Of a stretch of 64,000 bases of DNA, positions 7,915 through 16,931 are shown piece by piece. The DNA comes from Anaerolineae bacterium (lineage in GTDB: Bacteria; Chloroflexota; Anaerolineae; Aggregatilineales; UBA2796), in the NCBI GenBank assembly GCA_019637615.1, contig JAHBVJ010000025.1, forward strand, positions 62,001-126,000, written 5' to 3'. Both the position numbers and the translations under genes were made by a program. Within the stretch, counting starts at the first letter, position 1. Each line of letters starts with the position of its first letter. The notes beneath the pieces are model-generated. The model saw only the letters and a program-made list of their open reading frames with translations, ran no database searches and was not told where the DNA came from.

Positions 7915-10900
7915 CGAGTAGTCCTCCGACGAACAATGCCGCGCATCGTATTCAGTACCATTCCGAACAGGATCACGAACGAGGTGATAAACAGCCCAAG
8001 TTGCAAACTTTGCCAGCGCTGTTCGGCACGGCGGGATGCCTGCGCGTCACCTTCCAGCGCGTTCAAGCGGCTGTAGATCGCCGCATCGCGCACGCCTACT
8101 AATAGACTCACGATCTGATCGTTGCTGGCGACGTAGCTCTGCGCGATGGCTGACGCGCCCGCTGACGAGAACATCACAATGGGGTGCGCACGTTCTGTAC
8201 CCGCTGTGTGGAATTGTTCCGACCAGTTGCGCACATCATCAGCGCTATCCGCCAGCACGAAGGTGGGCGCAGCCCGCAGCCCTGTGAGCGCCTCGTCGGT
8301 CAGATTCGTGGCTTGGCCTTCGAAATCTGTCTGGAAGACGGGATCAACGGTTGGTGCTTCAAGCGCGTTAACCAGCGTCCGCAGTCCTACGATGCCGCCG
8401 GGGAGATAACGCAGGACATAATAATCTTGCCGATTGACGAGATCGCCAGAGCGCTTGGTGAGTGTGCGCCACGCGAGATCACGTCCCAATTTATCAAGAA
8501 GGGCATAGGCGTGCATCACGCCTGCCGGATTGGTACTCACAATCACCGGACGGACACCGCGCACGGCAAGATCAGACAGCACGACGCGCGCGATCTCATC
8601 CATCTCCGCCGCGCCAGAGGGCGCATATTCAAAGGCCACTAGCACCGTCTGATCGCGGTTCAAACTTGCCAAGGTTTGCGTCAGCCGTTGGAAGCGCGGA
8701 TCGCTGGCATTGAGACTCGCGGCTACGTTATCCAGCGAGGGCATGATGTTGGTGGCATTGGTCAGGAAGGGAAAGAGAATGACGGCAATCAGCAGCAGCG
8801 TCACGATCAGGCGATCCACTTTGAGCGTTGCCCGGATGCGCGGCCCTGTCTTGATGGCGTCGGTGGCCTCGCCTTTTTCAATCGCCTCGCGCTGTTCCTC
8901 TTCCAATTTCTGGCGTTCGAGCACTTCTTGCTCTAGATTGAGGAAGTTTTGCAAGATTTTGATGCGGTCGGAGAAAGTGTCTGTGACGGCGGCGGGACGA
9001 CGCGGCAAAGAGGACGATGGCAACGCGGTCGATTGTGGTGCCATCGGCGTGATCGCGCCTGTGATGCCCGCTAAAGGGCCTTCCAGCGGCGCGGTCTGCT
9101 TGGTTTCCACCACACGGAATTCTTTGGCACGGTCACGCAGCGCACGAATCTGGTCAGGCAGTTTCGAGAGCGGGTCTTCCTTCAGCTTGACAACCTGATC
9201 GCCCACGTTGAGCGCAATCGGCAGGTCGCTCGGACGCATCTCCGTGACCCATTCAGGGACGGTCTCGCCCACATTGCTGAAATCACGGAAGGGTTCTTCG
9301 GCGGGAGCAGGTTTGGGCGTTTCCGGCGTCGCCGCACCCTTGAACTCTTCCGAGCGGTTGAACAAAGCGGTCATGCCGCTGGCGGTCATGGCAGGCGGCA
9401 TATTATCTGCTGTGCCCGATGTATCTTCACCCTGCAAGCCGACACCCTGAAACATTGCCGTGCCCGCGACCTGACGCTTGTTGAAGATGTCTTCATCGAT
9501 CACATCATCCGCGAACAAGGCGTCTAGATCGTCTTGCGGGCGAGATGAACGTGACGCATCCGGCGGACGCATCGAGGTTGTTTCCGCCGCGCGTGGCGCT
9601 GGCATCTGCAAACTGGGGTCGCTGTCAAAGCTCGGCAATTGCTCCGTCTGGTGCGGTGGCGTAGTGGTCGCGGCTTCGCTCAGGTTCAACAGCGCGTCAA
9701 TATCGGGGCTGCCACCCGCCAGCAGATCATCAATATTCAGTTCGCCCTCGTTCAGAGAGGATGGCACTACACTGGGTACCGATGGCTTCGGCAGTTGCGA
9801 AGATTCAGTGAGCCACCCCAAATCCATCGGGCGCATCTGACCAGCTTGCAAGCTAGTCTCCGACACATTCGTTTCGAGGTTATTCAACCAATCCATATCG
9901 GCTGGCTTTTGCGGGGCTGCATCCGGCGGCAGCACGGGCGCAGCAGGCGCGTCATCGAAGCCCATTTCCGTCAGCCACGCGGGTGCGTCATCGGCAGCGG
10001 CTGGTTCCGGTTCTGGCGCGGGCGGTGGTTCGGCAAAAAGTTCTGCCAGCGCTTCGGAGTCGGCATCCGAGATCGAATCGCCTGAAGCGGAGTCGTGTTG
10101 AGGCAGTTCGCCCTTCAACATCCAATCGGGCATATATTCTTCAGGCGATGGCGCTGGCCCAGTCGCGAAGGTATCGGGCAACGCCGCGTCATCCGTGCCG
10201 GGCAAATTCAAACTGGAGAACCAGTCCTCGATCTCATTTGAATCTGGCTCGTTAGGGTTGTTCTTGTCGTTAACGGGCATAACAGGCTGCTTTTCGCTAG
10301 ATGGAACAGGTGGAACCGACGGCGTTGAAGGCGGCGGCGATGCTAAAGACGACGTGATTTTGCGCACCGTGCGGCGTCCCGACTCGGCGGCGGTGTTGAT
10401 GGTGGGCGCATCATGGGCAAGCTGCCCAGTCCCCGGCTTGAGTTGTCCGGTCGCGGGTTTTAACTGCCCAGTTCCGGGCTTAGGCGCGGTCGGAATATTG
10501 GGCATGGACGGCGGTGTCGTGGCTGGTGGCGCGATGCTGGCGAATAGATCGTCCATGCGCTCGGTGAGTGGAGATTCAGGTTCGACGGCTTCGGGAGTAG
10601 CGGCATTTTCCGCGAACCAAGGCAGCGGCGTTGTGTTGCCCTTTTTCTTGGCTTGCGGCGCATCCAACTGCCAACCGGGCATGGAGGGCGTCTGCCCTTG
10701 CTCATCCGCGAACTGCGCTTCGCCCTTCGACCACCATTCGTCTTCAGCCGGATTCGCGGTCAAGTCGATCAACGGTTCCGGCGTGGTGGCTTGCACATCC
10801 GACGGTGAGCCGCTGCCAAAGGTCGCTGCGAACCAATCGAACTCCTCTTCGTCCTCGGTTGGTTGCGAGGCAGCGTTGAACTGCGCCATATCGGAGGGGG

Positions 10901-11000
10901 GCGTCACTGGTTCGTTATCCGGCTTATTCGGCGTAATGCCCGCCTCTTGTAACCAAGAAGGCAGATCATCGTCGTCAAATAGGGGCGGGTTCGCGGACAT
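7911..11000 (-). CDS. 1029-residue bitopic protein with an array of Trp-centred short motifs
   Basis: Function not recognised. Residues 1-600 are acidic, Pro/Ala/Ser-rich and probably disordered, with repeated short motifs around Trp: PSWLQEAG (W16), FDWFAATFG (W56), LPWFAENA (W128), EDWFSSLNLP (W260), PDWMLKGELP (W293), PAWLTEMGF (W342), MDWLNNL (W371), LGWLTES (W396), PEWVTEM (W584). Residues 174-194 hold three tandem KPxTGQL heptads. A charged helix at about 678-712 precedes one transmembrane segment (731-747), an extracytoplasmic domain of about 250 residues (FEYAPSG, RYLPGGIVGL) and a second segment (1001-1018) ending in RRRTTR. This layout suggests a scaffold with multivalent docking sites on the cytoplasmic side, which is inference. 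Confidence 0.8.
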   Translation of the reverse strand: MSANPPLFDDDDLPSWLQEAGITPNKPDNEPVTPPSDMAQFNAASQPTEDEEEFDWFAATFGSGSPSDVQATTPEPLIDLTANPAEDEWWSKGEAQFADEQGQTPSMPGWQLDAPQAKKKGNTTPLPWFAENAATPEAVEPESPLTERMDDLFASIAPPATTPPSMPNIPTAPKPGTGQLKPATGQLKPGTGQLAHDAPTINTAAESGRRTVRKITSSLASPPPSTPSVPPVPSSEKQPVMPVNDKNNPNEPDSNEIEDWFSSLNLPGTDDAALPDTFATGPAPSPEEYMPDWMLKGELPQHDSASGDSISDADSEALAELFAEPPPAPEPEPAAADDAPAWLTEMGFDDAPAAPVLPPDAAPQKPADMDWLNNLETNVSETSLQAGQMRPMDLGWLTESSQLPKPSVPSVVPSSLNEGELNIDDLLAGGSPDIDALLNLSEAATTTPPHQTEQLPSFDSDPSLQMPAPRAAETTSMRPPDASRSSRPQDDLDALFADDVIDEDIFNKRQVAGTAMFQGVGLQGEDTSGTADNMPPAMTASGMTALFNRSEEFKGAATPETPKPAPAEEPFRDFSNVGETVPEWVTEMRPSDLPIALNVGDQVVKLKEDPLSKLPDQIRALRDRAKEFRVVETKQTAPLEGPLAGITGAITPMAPQSTALPSSSLPRRPAAVTDTFSDRIKILQNFLNLEQEVLERQKLEEEQREAIEKGEATDAIKTGPRIRATLKVDRLIVTLLLIAVILFPFLTNATNIMPSLDNVAASLNASDPRFQRLTQTLASLNRDQTVLVAFEYAPSGAAEMDEIARVVLSDLAVRGVRPVIVSTNPAGVMHAYALLDKLGRDLAWRTLTKRSGDLVNRQDYYVLRYLPGGIVGLRTLVNALEAPTVDPVFQTDFEGQATNLTDEALTGLRAAPTFVLADSADDVRNWSEQFHTAGTERAHPIVMFSSAGASAIAQSYVASNDQIVSLLVGVRDAAIYSRLNALEGDAQASRRAEQRWQSLQLGLFITSFVILFGMVLNTMRGIVRRRTTR

Positions 11001-11011
11001 GACTCAATTCC

Positions 11012-11707
11012 TTATTCGCGGAACGTGCGATCTTGCCCAGTCAAGACACGGATCGAAACGGCAATGGTGCCGAGCGCAATACCGATCAGCAACCCGCGCG
11101 TCCCCGCCGCTACGGGCACACGCAGCAACCATTCGCGGAAGCCGCTCAAGAATTCCAGCCCCGGCAGCGGGCTGTAGCCAATCAAAACCACGATGGCGGT
11201 GGTCACAAACAAAGTGCTCCACAGCGTGACCCGTCGGCGCATGAGGCGGAAAGCTGCGTATACGAGGAAGAAAAATACCATCCCCGCTAAGGCTGACTCC
11301 GTCGCTACCTGTATCGAATCCATCGCCGTCAAGGTAAGGATCGGATTGGTTGAACCTTCCACCGTGATCACGCTAAACCGCTCGACTACATGCAGCACAA
11401 TGATCAGCAAGAAGGTAAGGATCGTCAGCAGACTGTATAAGCCAGTGCCACCACGCCGCACATTACTTACATGCACGCGCAGCAGATTGACAACGCCAGC
11501 AAAGACAGAAAACGCCGCTGTGATGGCGACAATATCGAGCAGCAAACGGCTGATCGTACCCGCCGCGCTGCTGAATGGTTCGGGCAGCAACGGAAATGGC
11601 TCAAGGCCGAGCAGCGTGACCAACGCTAACGGGATGGTCACTGCCGCTAACAGAACAGTGCCGAGGCGTAAACGGCGTCGTCGCGGGGCAGGTTGATTCT
11701 GCATCAT
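11012..11707 (-). CDS. Polytopic membrane protein of the MutL cluster
   Basis: Function not recognised. The 231-residue protein begins with a basic stretch (PRRRRLRLG) and then has about six hydrophobic segments (near residues 14-34, 51-73, 86-106, 131-152, and two more before the C-terminus). No enzymatic motif is evident. It starts at 11707, directly abutting the stop of the 243-residue gene, and ends 11 bases before the 1029-residue gene, so it is clearly co-transcribed. Together with the 219-residue protein it gives the cluster two multi-helix membrane proteins. Confidence 0.75.
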   Translation of the reverse strand: MMQNQPAPRRRRLRLGTVLLAAVTIPLALVTLLGLEPFPLLPEPFSSAAGTISRLLLDIVAITAAFSVFAGVVNLLRVHVSNVRRGGTGLYSLLTILTFLLIIVLHVVERFSVITVEGSTNPILTLTAMDSIQVATESALAGMVFFFLVYAAFRLMRRRVTLWSTLFVTTAIVVLIGYSPLPGLEFLSGFREWLLRVPVAAGTRGLLIGIALGTIAVSIRVLTGQDRTFRE

Positions 11708-12439
11708 TTAGATGGTCACTCCCAAGAAAGCTAACACCGCTAACCCGATCAAGGCGGCGATGATCAAATAGCGCAGCACATCCTGCGCAACGATGCCACC
11801 AATCGAAATCGGCTCGCCCGTCATGTAGGCCGCGCTCGTGTATAACTCTTCCCCGATGAAGGGCACTTCGGAGATGGCAAAGGCCACCGCTTGCCCATCG
11901 ATGCGATCACTCTGCGCGATCACGTTACGGTCATAACGCACGGCATTCTCAGCTAGGATCGACATTTCCGCGCCAAACCGCCCCGCGAAGATATTCGTGG
12001 AAATCTCCTGATCCAGCATGGCAATCGAGGCTCCAGCGGCAAAGGCCAATGATTCCTCACCTGCCGGATACCAGCGCGTCTGGATATCTTCATATTGCAG
12101 CAGTTTACGGGCGTTGTAGGCTTTGCGCAGTGTGTCTTGACTGAGCATGAGCGTGATGGGGTCGGTGAGCGTGGAGATGACAGGATGATCCGCCAACATG
12201 GTGCGGTCAGCCATCGCATACAGGATTTCGGCAGTCGAGATCGCGGCAAGCGTACTGCCATCGCGCAAAGCACTGCTGCCGAAAGAAACATGGATGCCCC
12301 GCCCCAGCTCAATGGCTTCGTTGGCGGAACGCTGCATGGCCTCGAAGGCCGCCACAGGTCGCAACGCTATCCGGCGTGCGCGTGCAGCGCCAATCACTGT
12401 AAGTACCAGAGCGACCAAAATAATCGCGTAAACCATCAA
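11708..12439 (-). CDS. DUF6754-like membrane-anchored protein
   Basis: The 243-residue protein has a membrane helix at each end (about 4-20 and 223-243) and a soluble middle containing HVSFGSSAL, ISTAEILYAMADRT and EVPFIGEELYTSAAYM. This architecture matches, from memory, the uncharacterised DUF6754 family; the family name is unconfirmed. No catalytic residues can be assigned. The two ends place the middle domain on one side of the membrane. It abuts the 231-residue membrane protein gene with no gap and follows the small soluble protein gene by 4 bases, so it belongs to the same operon. Confidence 0.75.
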   Translation of the reverse strand: MMVYAIILVALVLTVIGAARARRIALRPVAAFEAMQRSANEAIELGRGIHVSFGSSALRDGSTLAAISTAEILYAMADRTMLADHPVISTLTDPITLMLSQDTLRKAYNARKLLQYEDIQTRWYPAGEESLAFAAGASIAMLDQEISTNIFAGRFGAEMSILAENAVRYDRNVIAQSDRIDGQAVAFAISEVPFIGEELYTSAAYMTGEPISIGGIVAQDVLRYLIIAALIGLAVLAFLGVTI

Positions 12440-12443
12440 CCAC

Positions 12444-12809
12444 CTACTCCGTCGTGTGCTCGGCGCTGTCGGTAAGGGTGACTTGTGAATCCGCGTCTAT
12501 GATGATAGAACGCAAGTGGGCTAGACCGGATTCTGTTTCCAGTAAGCGCGCTAGACCGCCAACCTCGTCCGCGGGCATGAAGATGTTGAGCGTAGGCTGC
12601 GCGATCCACAGCACCTGCGCACCAAGCAACGAGATCGGCCCGACCGCTTCGAGCATCGCTGCTACTACATCCGACAGCCCCGTCCGACGCAAGCCACGCG
12701 CCCACTGGCGCAACCGCTGTTCTAAGCGCTGCTCTAAGGCAGGAGGCTCACTCAAGAGTGCAGAGGGAGTGTTGTTTTGCGGCGGCGTTTCTAGCTTGGA
12801 ATTAATCAT
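12444..12809 (-). CDS. Small soluble protein heading the MutL cluster
   Basis: Function not recognised. Starting at ATG 12809 the product is about 121 residues: a Gln/Pro-rich start, an amphipathic region (LEQRLEQRLRQWARGL) and a compact hydrophobic domain with GPISLLGAQVLWIAQPTLN. The frame could extend to 12848, but a TATACT -10 box lies only 6 bases before ATG 12809. That would place the transcript start at or very near this ATG and make the gene leaderless. Four bases separate its stop from the next gene, so it is the first member of the six-gene operon. Confidence 0.65.
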   Translation of the reverse strand: MINSKLETPPQNNTPSALLSEPPALEQRLEQRLRQWARGLRRTGLSDVVAAMLEAVGPISLLGAQVLWIAQPTLNIFMPADEVGGLARLLETESGLAHLRSIIIDADSQVTLTDSAEHTTE

Positions 12810-12815
12810 GAAATC

Positions 12816-12821
12816 AGTATA
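12816..12821 (-). promoter_or_regulatory. -10 box of the MutL cluster promoter
   Basis: TATACT on the minus strand, 6 bases upstream of the ATG at 12809. A weak -35 (TTTCAC) stands 17 bases further upstream. The spacing implies a leaderless or nearly leaderless message for the whole cluster. Confidence 0.45.
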
Positions 12822-12971
12822 GCACGATGCCTTGTTTGGTGAAACCACGCAGCGGGTGATCTACAACGTAAACATTGTAATAGAATTCAAACATTTTCGT
12901 TGACACACCCTGACGCTGACCATAAAATAAGGAATTAGGAAAACTAGAGGAAATGGTAGGTAGCTTGGCGT

Positions 12972-13871
12972 ATGGAGTATCAGGATTACTACAAGACGCT
13001 GGGTGTGAATCGGAACGCGGATGAAAAAGAGATCAAGAAGGCGTATCGCGACTTAGCGCGGAAACATCATCCCGATAAAAACCCCGGCAACAAAGAAGCC
13101 GAAACGAAATTCAAGCAAATCAATGAAGCTTACGAAGTGTTGAGCGATCCCGACAAGCGTAAGAAATATGATCTACTCGGATCGAACCCGCAGCGCTGGC
13201 AACAGGCTGGCCCGCAGACCGCCGATTGGGGCGAGTACACCAGCGGCGGTGGTGAGTATGGCAGTGCAGACTCGTTCTCCGAATTCTTCTCCACGATCTT
13301 CGGCGGCGGGTTCGGCAACCGCGCGGGTACACGCGAGAGTGGTCGTGCGCCGATCAAAGGGCAAGACATCGAACAACCCATCGAGATCACGCTAGAAGAA
13401 GCGTATCACGGTGCCGAACGGGTCGTAACGCGGGGCGACAAGAAACGCACGATCCGCATCCCACGCGGAGTCAAGGATGGCAAGAAGATCAAAATCACGG
13501 GCGAAGGCTACGCCGGGTACGCGGGCGGCATCCCCGGCGATCTGTATCTCGTGATCAACGTCAGGCCGCACCCGCAGTTTGAACGCCGCGAAGATGACTT
13601 GTACACCGATCTTAAGATCGATCTGTTCACAGCGGTACTCGGCGGTGAAGTGGTAGTGCCTACGCTGGCGGGCGATGTGCGAATCAAAGTGCAACCCGGT
13701 ACGTCATCCGGCAAAACTATCCGTCTGAACGGGCGCGGTATGCCCAAGCTGCGTCATACTGATGAATTTGGCGATCTGTTCGCCAAGGTGCTGGTGCAAG
13801 TGCCCACTACCCTGACGGATGAAGAGCGTCAGCTATTCGAGCGGCTGGCAGCGATAAGAACGAATCACTAG
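12972..13871 (+). CDS. DnaJ-family chaperone, CbpA type
   Basis: Hsp40 co-chaperone. The 299-residue protein has an N-terminal J domain with the HPD triad at residues 33-35 (KHHPDKNPGN), a Gly/Ser-rich linker rich in Phe (about 85-130) and the two C-terminal substrate-binding beta-domains. It lacks the CxxCxGxG zinc-finger repeats of true DnaJ, which places it in the CbpA/DnaJ type II group. No dnaK or grpE is adjacent. The stop TAG overlaps a GTG that can start the following protease gene, linking chaperone and protease in one transcript. A role in protein quality control is the natural reading. Confidence 0.9.
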   Translation: MEYQDYYKTLGVNRNADEKEIKKAYRDLARKHHPDKNPGNKEAETKFKQINEAYEVLSDPDKRKKYDLLGSNPQRWQQAGPQTADWGEYTSGGGEYGSADSFSEFFSTIFGGGFGNRAGTRESGRAPIKGQDIEQPIEITLEEAYHGAERVVTRGDKKRTIRIPRGVKDGKKIKITGEGYAGYAGGIPGDLYLVINVRPHPQFERREDDLYTDLKIDLFTAVLGGEVVVPTLAGDVRIKVQPGTSSGKTIRLNGRGMPKLRHTDEFGDLFAKVLVQVPTTLTDEERQLFERLAAIRTNH

Positions 13872-15130
13872 TGGGTATATCAGCAAGCAGCATGAGCCTC
13901 ACACGGCGTCTTTCATCGCTCATCTGGACGCCGCTGAGACGACCAGTAGCCCTCCTAGCGCTGATCGTGCTGCTTGCTGCTTTGTTTGCTTGCGGTGTGC
14001 CATCAACGAACACTGCCTCCGATCAGCCCATCGCGGGCGTGGACGTTGGGACGCAAGGCACTGTTAGCCGTGCTCTCGCCCCGACAGCAACGGCTGTTTC
14101 GGCGGATATCGTCGCCAGCGCCCAAGCCGCGCAAACTGTTTTTACCAACCTCTACGAACGCATTTCGCCGTCCGTCGTCAACATTGAAACTCTGCGCCGT
14201 ACTGCCCGCGTTGATGACCAACTGACTGGCTCCGGCTTTATTTACGACACGCAAGGGCACATTATCACGAACGCGCATGTCGTGTATGATGCGCGCGAAG
14301 TGTGGGTCACTTTCAATGATGGCTACGTCACGGCGGGCGAAATCGTCGGCGTCGATAATTTCAGCGATCTCGCGGTGCTCAAAGTCAATGTTGATAGCAA
14401 TCGTTCGTTGGCGGTCACGTTGGGCGATTCGTCGATGCTCAAGGTCGGGCAGTGGGTGGCAACCATCGGCAATCCGTTCGGGCTGCTCAGTTCGATGACG
14501 ATGGGCATCATCAGCGCGACGGGACGCACGCTCGATTCTTCGCAGATGATCGACCCGACCACCGCCACGCGATTCAGCAATCCGTCGATCATCCAGATCG
14601 ACGCGCAGATCAACCCCGGCAATTCCGGCGGCCCGCTGCTCGACATCACGGGCAACGTGATCGGTGTGAATACCGCGATCCGCTCGGAAACGGGCAGCTT
14701 TCAGGGAATCGGCTTCGCGGTTCCCGTCAACACCGTCAAGAAGATCGTGCCGCAGATCATTGCCAATGGACGTGCCAGCTATGCGTGGCTAGGCATCGAC
14801 TCGTCGTCGGTCTTCACGGTGGCGTCGGTGGCGGCTGATCTCAAGCTGCCCGTCGATTACGGCGTGTTGGTGACCAGCGTCGCCGCTGGATCGCCAGCGG
14901 AAGAGGCGGGACTGCGCGGTGGGGCGCAAACCGCCTCGATTCGTGGTAACGTCCTAACCACTGGCGGCGATCTGATCATCGCCATCAACAATCAGCGGAT
15001 GCGCGATTTTGAGGCGCTGCTGACCTTTTTGCTCGATAACACGTCCCCCGGCGACACGATCACGCTGACGGTGATCCGCGAAAACGCTACCTTCGATGTG
15101 CAGGTAACGCTGCGTGAACGCCCGCAGTGA
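13871..15130 (+). CDS. HtrA/DegP-like serine protease, probable lipoprotein
   Basis: Secreted quality-control protease. Numbering from GTG 13871 (419 residues), a hydrophobic signal ends in a lipobox LFAC with Cys41. The trypsin-like domain shows the complete triad: His136 (IITNAHVV), Asp166 (NFSDLAVL) and Ser252 (NPGNSGGPLL). A single PDZ domain follows (about 305-415, with a GVLVTSVAAGSPAEEAGLRG carboxylate loop). One PDZ makes it DegS/HtrA-like rather than DegP-like. The start is uncertain: GTG overlaps the dnaJ stop (TAGTG), while ATG 13892 would give a shorter signal peptide. Close coupling to the J-domain gene suggests joint handling of misfolded proteins. Confidence 0.9.
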   Translation: MGISASSMSLTRRLSSLIWTPLRRPVALLALIVLLAALFACGVPSTNTASDQPIAGVDVGTQGTVSRALAPTATAVSADIVASAQAAQTVFTNLYERISPSVVNIETLRRTARVDDQLTGSGFIYDTQGHIITNAHVVYDAREVWVTFNDGYVTAGEIVGVDNFSDLAVLKVNVDSNRSLAVTLGDSSMLKVGQWVATIGNPFGLLSSMTMGIISATGRTLDSSQMIDPTTATRFSNPSIIQIDAQINPGNSGGPLLDITGNVIGVNTAIRSETGSFQGIGFAVPVNTVKKIVPQIIANGRASYAWLGIDSSSVFTVASVAADLKLPVDYGVLVTSVAAGSPAEEAGLRGGAQTASIRGNVLTTGGDLIIAINNQRMRDFEALLTFLLDNTSPGDTITLTVIRENATFDVQVTLRERPQ

Positions 15131-15255
15131 GCATGACGACGCGTCGATTCCCCCGATTCGGCTTGGTGCGCATACAATTGAGCCGATCCATCCATTTTGA
15201 CTTTGGCGCTTTGTTCAAAGCGTAATGCATTCTTCCAGTAGAAAGGCCGTTTTCG

Positions 15256-16884
15256 ATGGCAGACACAAGCAAGTTATGGTGGCGCAACGGGGTCATCTAT
15301 CAAATTTATCCGCGCAGTTTCAAAGATAGCAACGGGGATGGCATTGGCGACCTACGCGGCATTATCGAGAAGATGGATTATCTGACGGACACTCTGGGCG
15401 TGGACGCGATCTGGCTGTCGCCCTTTTACAAGTCCCCGATGGCGGATTTCGGCTACGATGTGGCAGATTATACCGATGTCGATCCGATGTTTGGCACGCT
15501 GGCAGATTTCGATGACCTGATCGCGGCGGCACACAAGCGCAATCTGCGCATCGTGGTCGATTTCGTGCCGAACCACAGCTCCGATATGCATCCGTGGTTT
15601 ATTCAGTCGCGTTCTTCGCGCACCAATCCAAAAGCTGATTGGTACGTCTGGCGCGATGCGAAAAACGGCGCGGAACCAAACAATTGGCGCGCTGTGTTCG
15701 GCGGTTCGGCGTGGTCGTATGATGCGCGACGCGGGCAGTTCTATCTGCATTCGTTTTTGCCGGAGCAGCCTGACCTCAATTGGCGTAATCCCGACGTGCG
15801 CGCCGCTATGTATGACGCGCTGCGGTTCTGGATGCGGCGCGGCGTAGATGGCTTCCGCGTGGACGTGGCGCATTTCTTGATGAAAGACCCTGACTACCGC
15901 GATAATCCGGTCAACCCGCCGAATACGCTGGCATTCGAGAATTTCAAGGTATTCGGGGAGTACGATCTTCAAGAGCATAAACACGATAAAGGCCATCCCG
16001 ATAATCATATGGTGTACCGCGAATTCCGCGCCGTTTTGAACGAGTTCGAGGAGCAGAGTCCGCGCTATTCGGTGGGCGAGATTCACATCTTCGACTGGGA
16101 CGAGTGGGCAACTTACTACGGCACTGATGACGAATTACACATGCCCTTTAACTTCGCGCTGATCGGGGCGAAGTGGGCGGCGCAGACCGTCCGCGAGGTA
16201 GTGGAAAATGTCGAGCGCGTCCTCAGCAAGGGGCAGTGGCCTAACTACGTGTTCAGCAACCACGACGAGCATCGGATTTCGGCGCGCTACGGCGAGTATG
16301 CCGCCCGCACGATGATGATGGCGCTGCTGACGCTGCGCGGCACACCGACTATGTATTACGGCGACGAACTCGGCATGAAAGACGGCATGATCCCGCCGGG
16401 GATGGAGCAAGACCCGTGGGGCAAGCGCGTGCCCGGCCTCGGTTTGGGACGCGACCCCGAACGCACGCCGATGCAGTGGGACGCGCTGCCGAACGCCGGA
16501 TTCACGCCAGCCGCCGTCAAACCGTGGCTACCCGTAACGGAGGATTATCAGCGCACCAATGTCGCCGTCGAATTGATCGATCCGACCTCGATGTTGAGCT
16601 TGACCCGTGCGCTGATCAAGTTGCGGAAGACTACTCCGGCTTTGCACAGCGGCAGTTACCGCACGGTGACGGGCGTACCCGATGACACGTACGTATATGT
16701 ACGCGAAGGGGCGGGCGAACGCTACCTGATCGCGCTGAATTTCTCGCAGGAAGAACGTTCGATCAGCGTCCCTGAACTGAGCGCGGGGCGTCTGGTGCTC
16801 TCGACGCTGGTGAACCGCGAGGAAGCCGTCGCTGGCACGGTGAAACTGACGGCGAACGAAGGCTGCATCGTGAAGTTAGGCTAG
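15256..16884 (+). CDS. GH13 alpha-glucosidase (oligo-1,6-glucosidase-like)
   Basis: Cytoplasmic enzyme releasing glucose from alpha-glucosides. The 542-residue protein starts with the exo-glucosidase block WWRNGVIYQIYPRSF and SNGDGIGDL, typical of the oligo-1,6-glucosidase, alpha-glucosidase and trehalose-hydrolase subfamilies. The GH13 catalytic residues are present: nucleophile Asp203 (GFRVDVAHF), acid/base Glu275 (YSVGEIHI) and Asp337 (FSNHDEHR). There is no signal peptide. AGAAAGG precedes ATG 15256. It stands alone, with no sugar transporter beside it, so the preferred linkage (alpha-1,4 versus alpha-1,6 or sucrose) is not fixed by context. Confidence 0.92.
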   Translation: MADTSKLWWRNGVIYQIYPRSFKDSNGDGIGDLRGIIEKMDYLTDTLGVDAIWLSPFYKSPMADFGYDVADYTDVDPMFGTLADFDDLIAAAHKRNLRIVVDFVPNHSSDMHPWFIQSRSSRTNPKADWYVWRDAKNGAEPNNWRAVFGGSAWSYDARRGQFYLHSFLPEQPDLNWRNPDVRAAMYDALRFWMRRGVDGFRVDVAHFLMKDPDYRDNPVNPPNTLAFENFKVFGEYDLQEHKHDKGHPDNHMVYREFRAVLNEFEEQSPRYSVGEIHIFDWDEWATYYGTDDELHMPFNFALIGAKWAAQTVREVVENVERVLSKGQWPNYVFSNHDEHRISARYGEYAARTMMMALLTLRGTPTMYYGDELGMKDGMIPPGMEQDPWGKRVPGLGLGRDPERTPMQWDALPNAGFTPAAVKPWLPVTEDYQRTNVAVELIDPTSMLSLTRALIKLRKTTPALHSGSYRTVTGVPDDTYVYVREGAGERYLIALNFSQEERSISVPELSAGRLVLSTLVNREEAVAGTVKLTANEGCIVKLG

Positions 16885-16900
16885 ATGCTGTGGTGAAGGT

Positions 16901-16922
16901 GCCCGCTGCTCCGGCGGCGGGC
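16901..16922. terminator. GC-rich hairpin between convergent genes
   Basis: GCCCGCTGC and GCGGCGGGC form a 9-bp stem with one G-T pair and a 4-base loop, between the end of the glucosidase gene and the end of the minus-strand gene at 16932. No strong T-run follows. Confidence 0.5.
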
Positions 16923-16931
16923 GATACCCCT

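Noticed and set aside
10195..11229. 344-codon plus-strand open frame rich in Gly and Ser
   Set aside because: It lies wholly antisense to the 1029-residue gene. Its composition is a mirror of the Pro/Ala-rich repeats there, and it has no recognisable domain.
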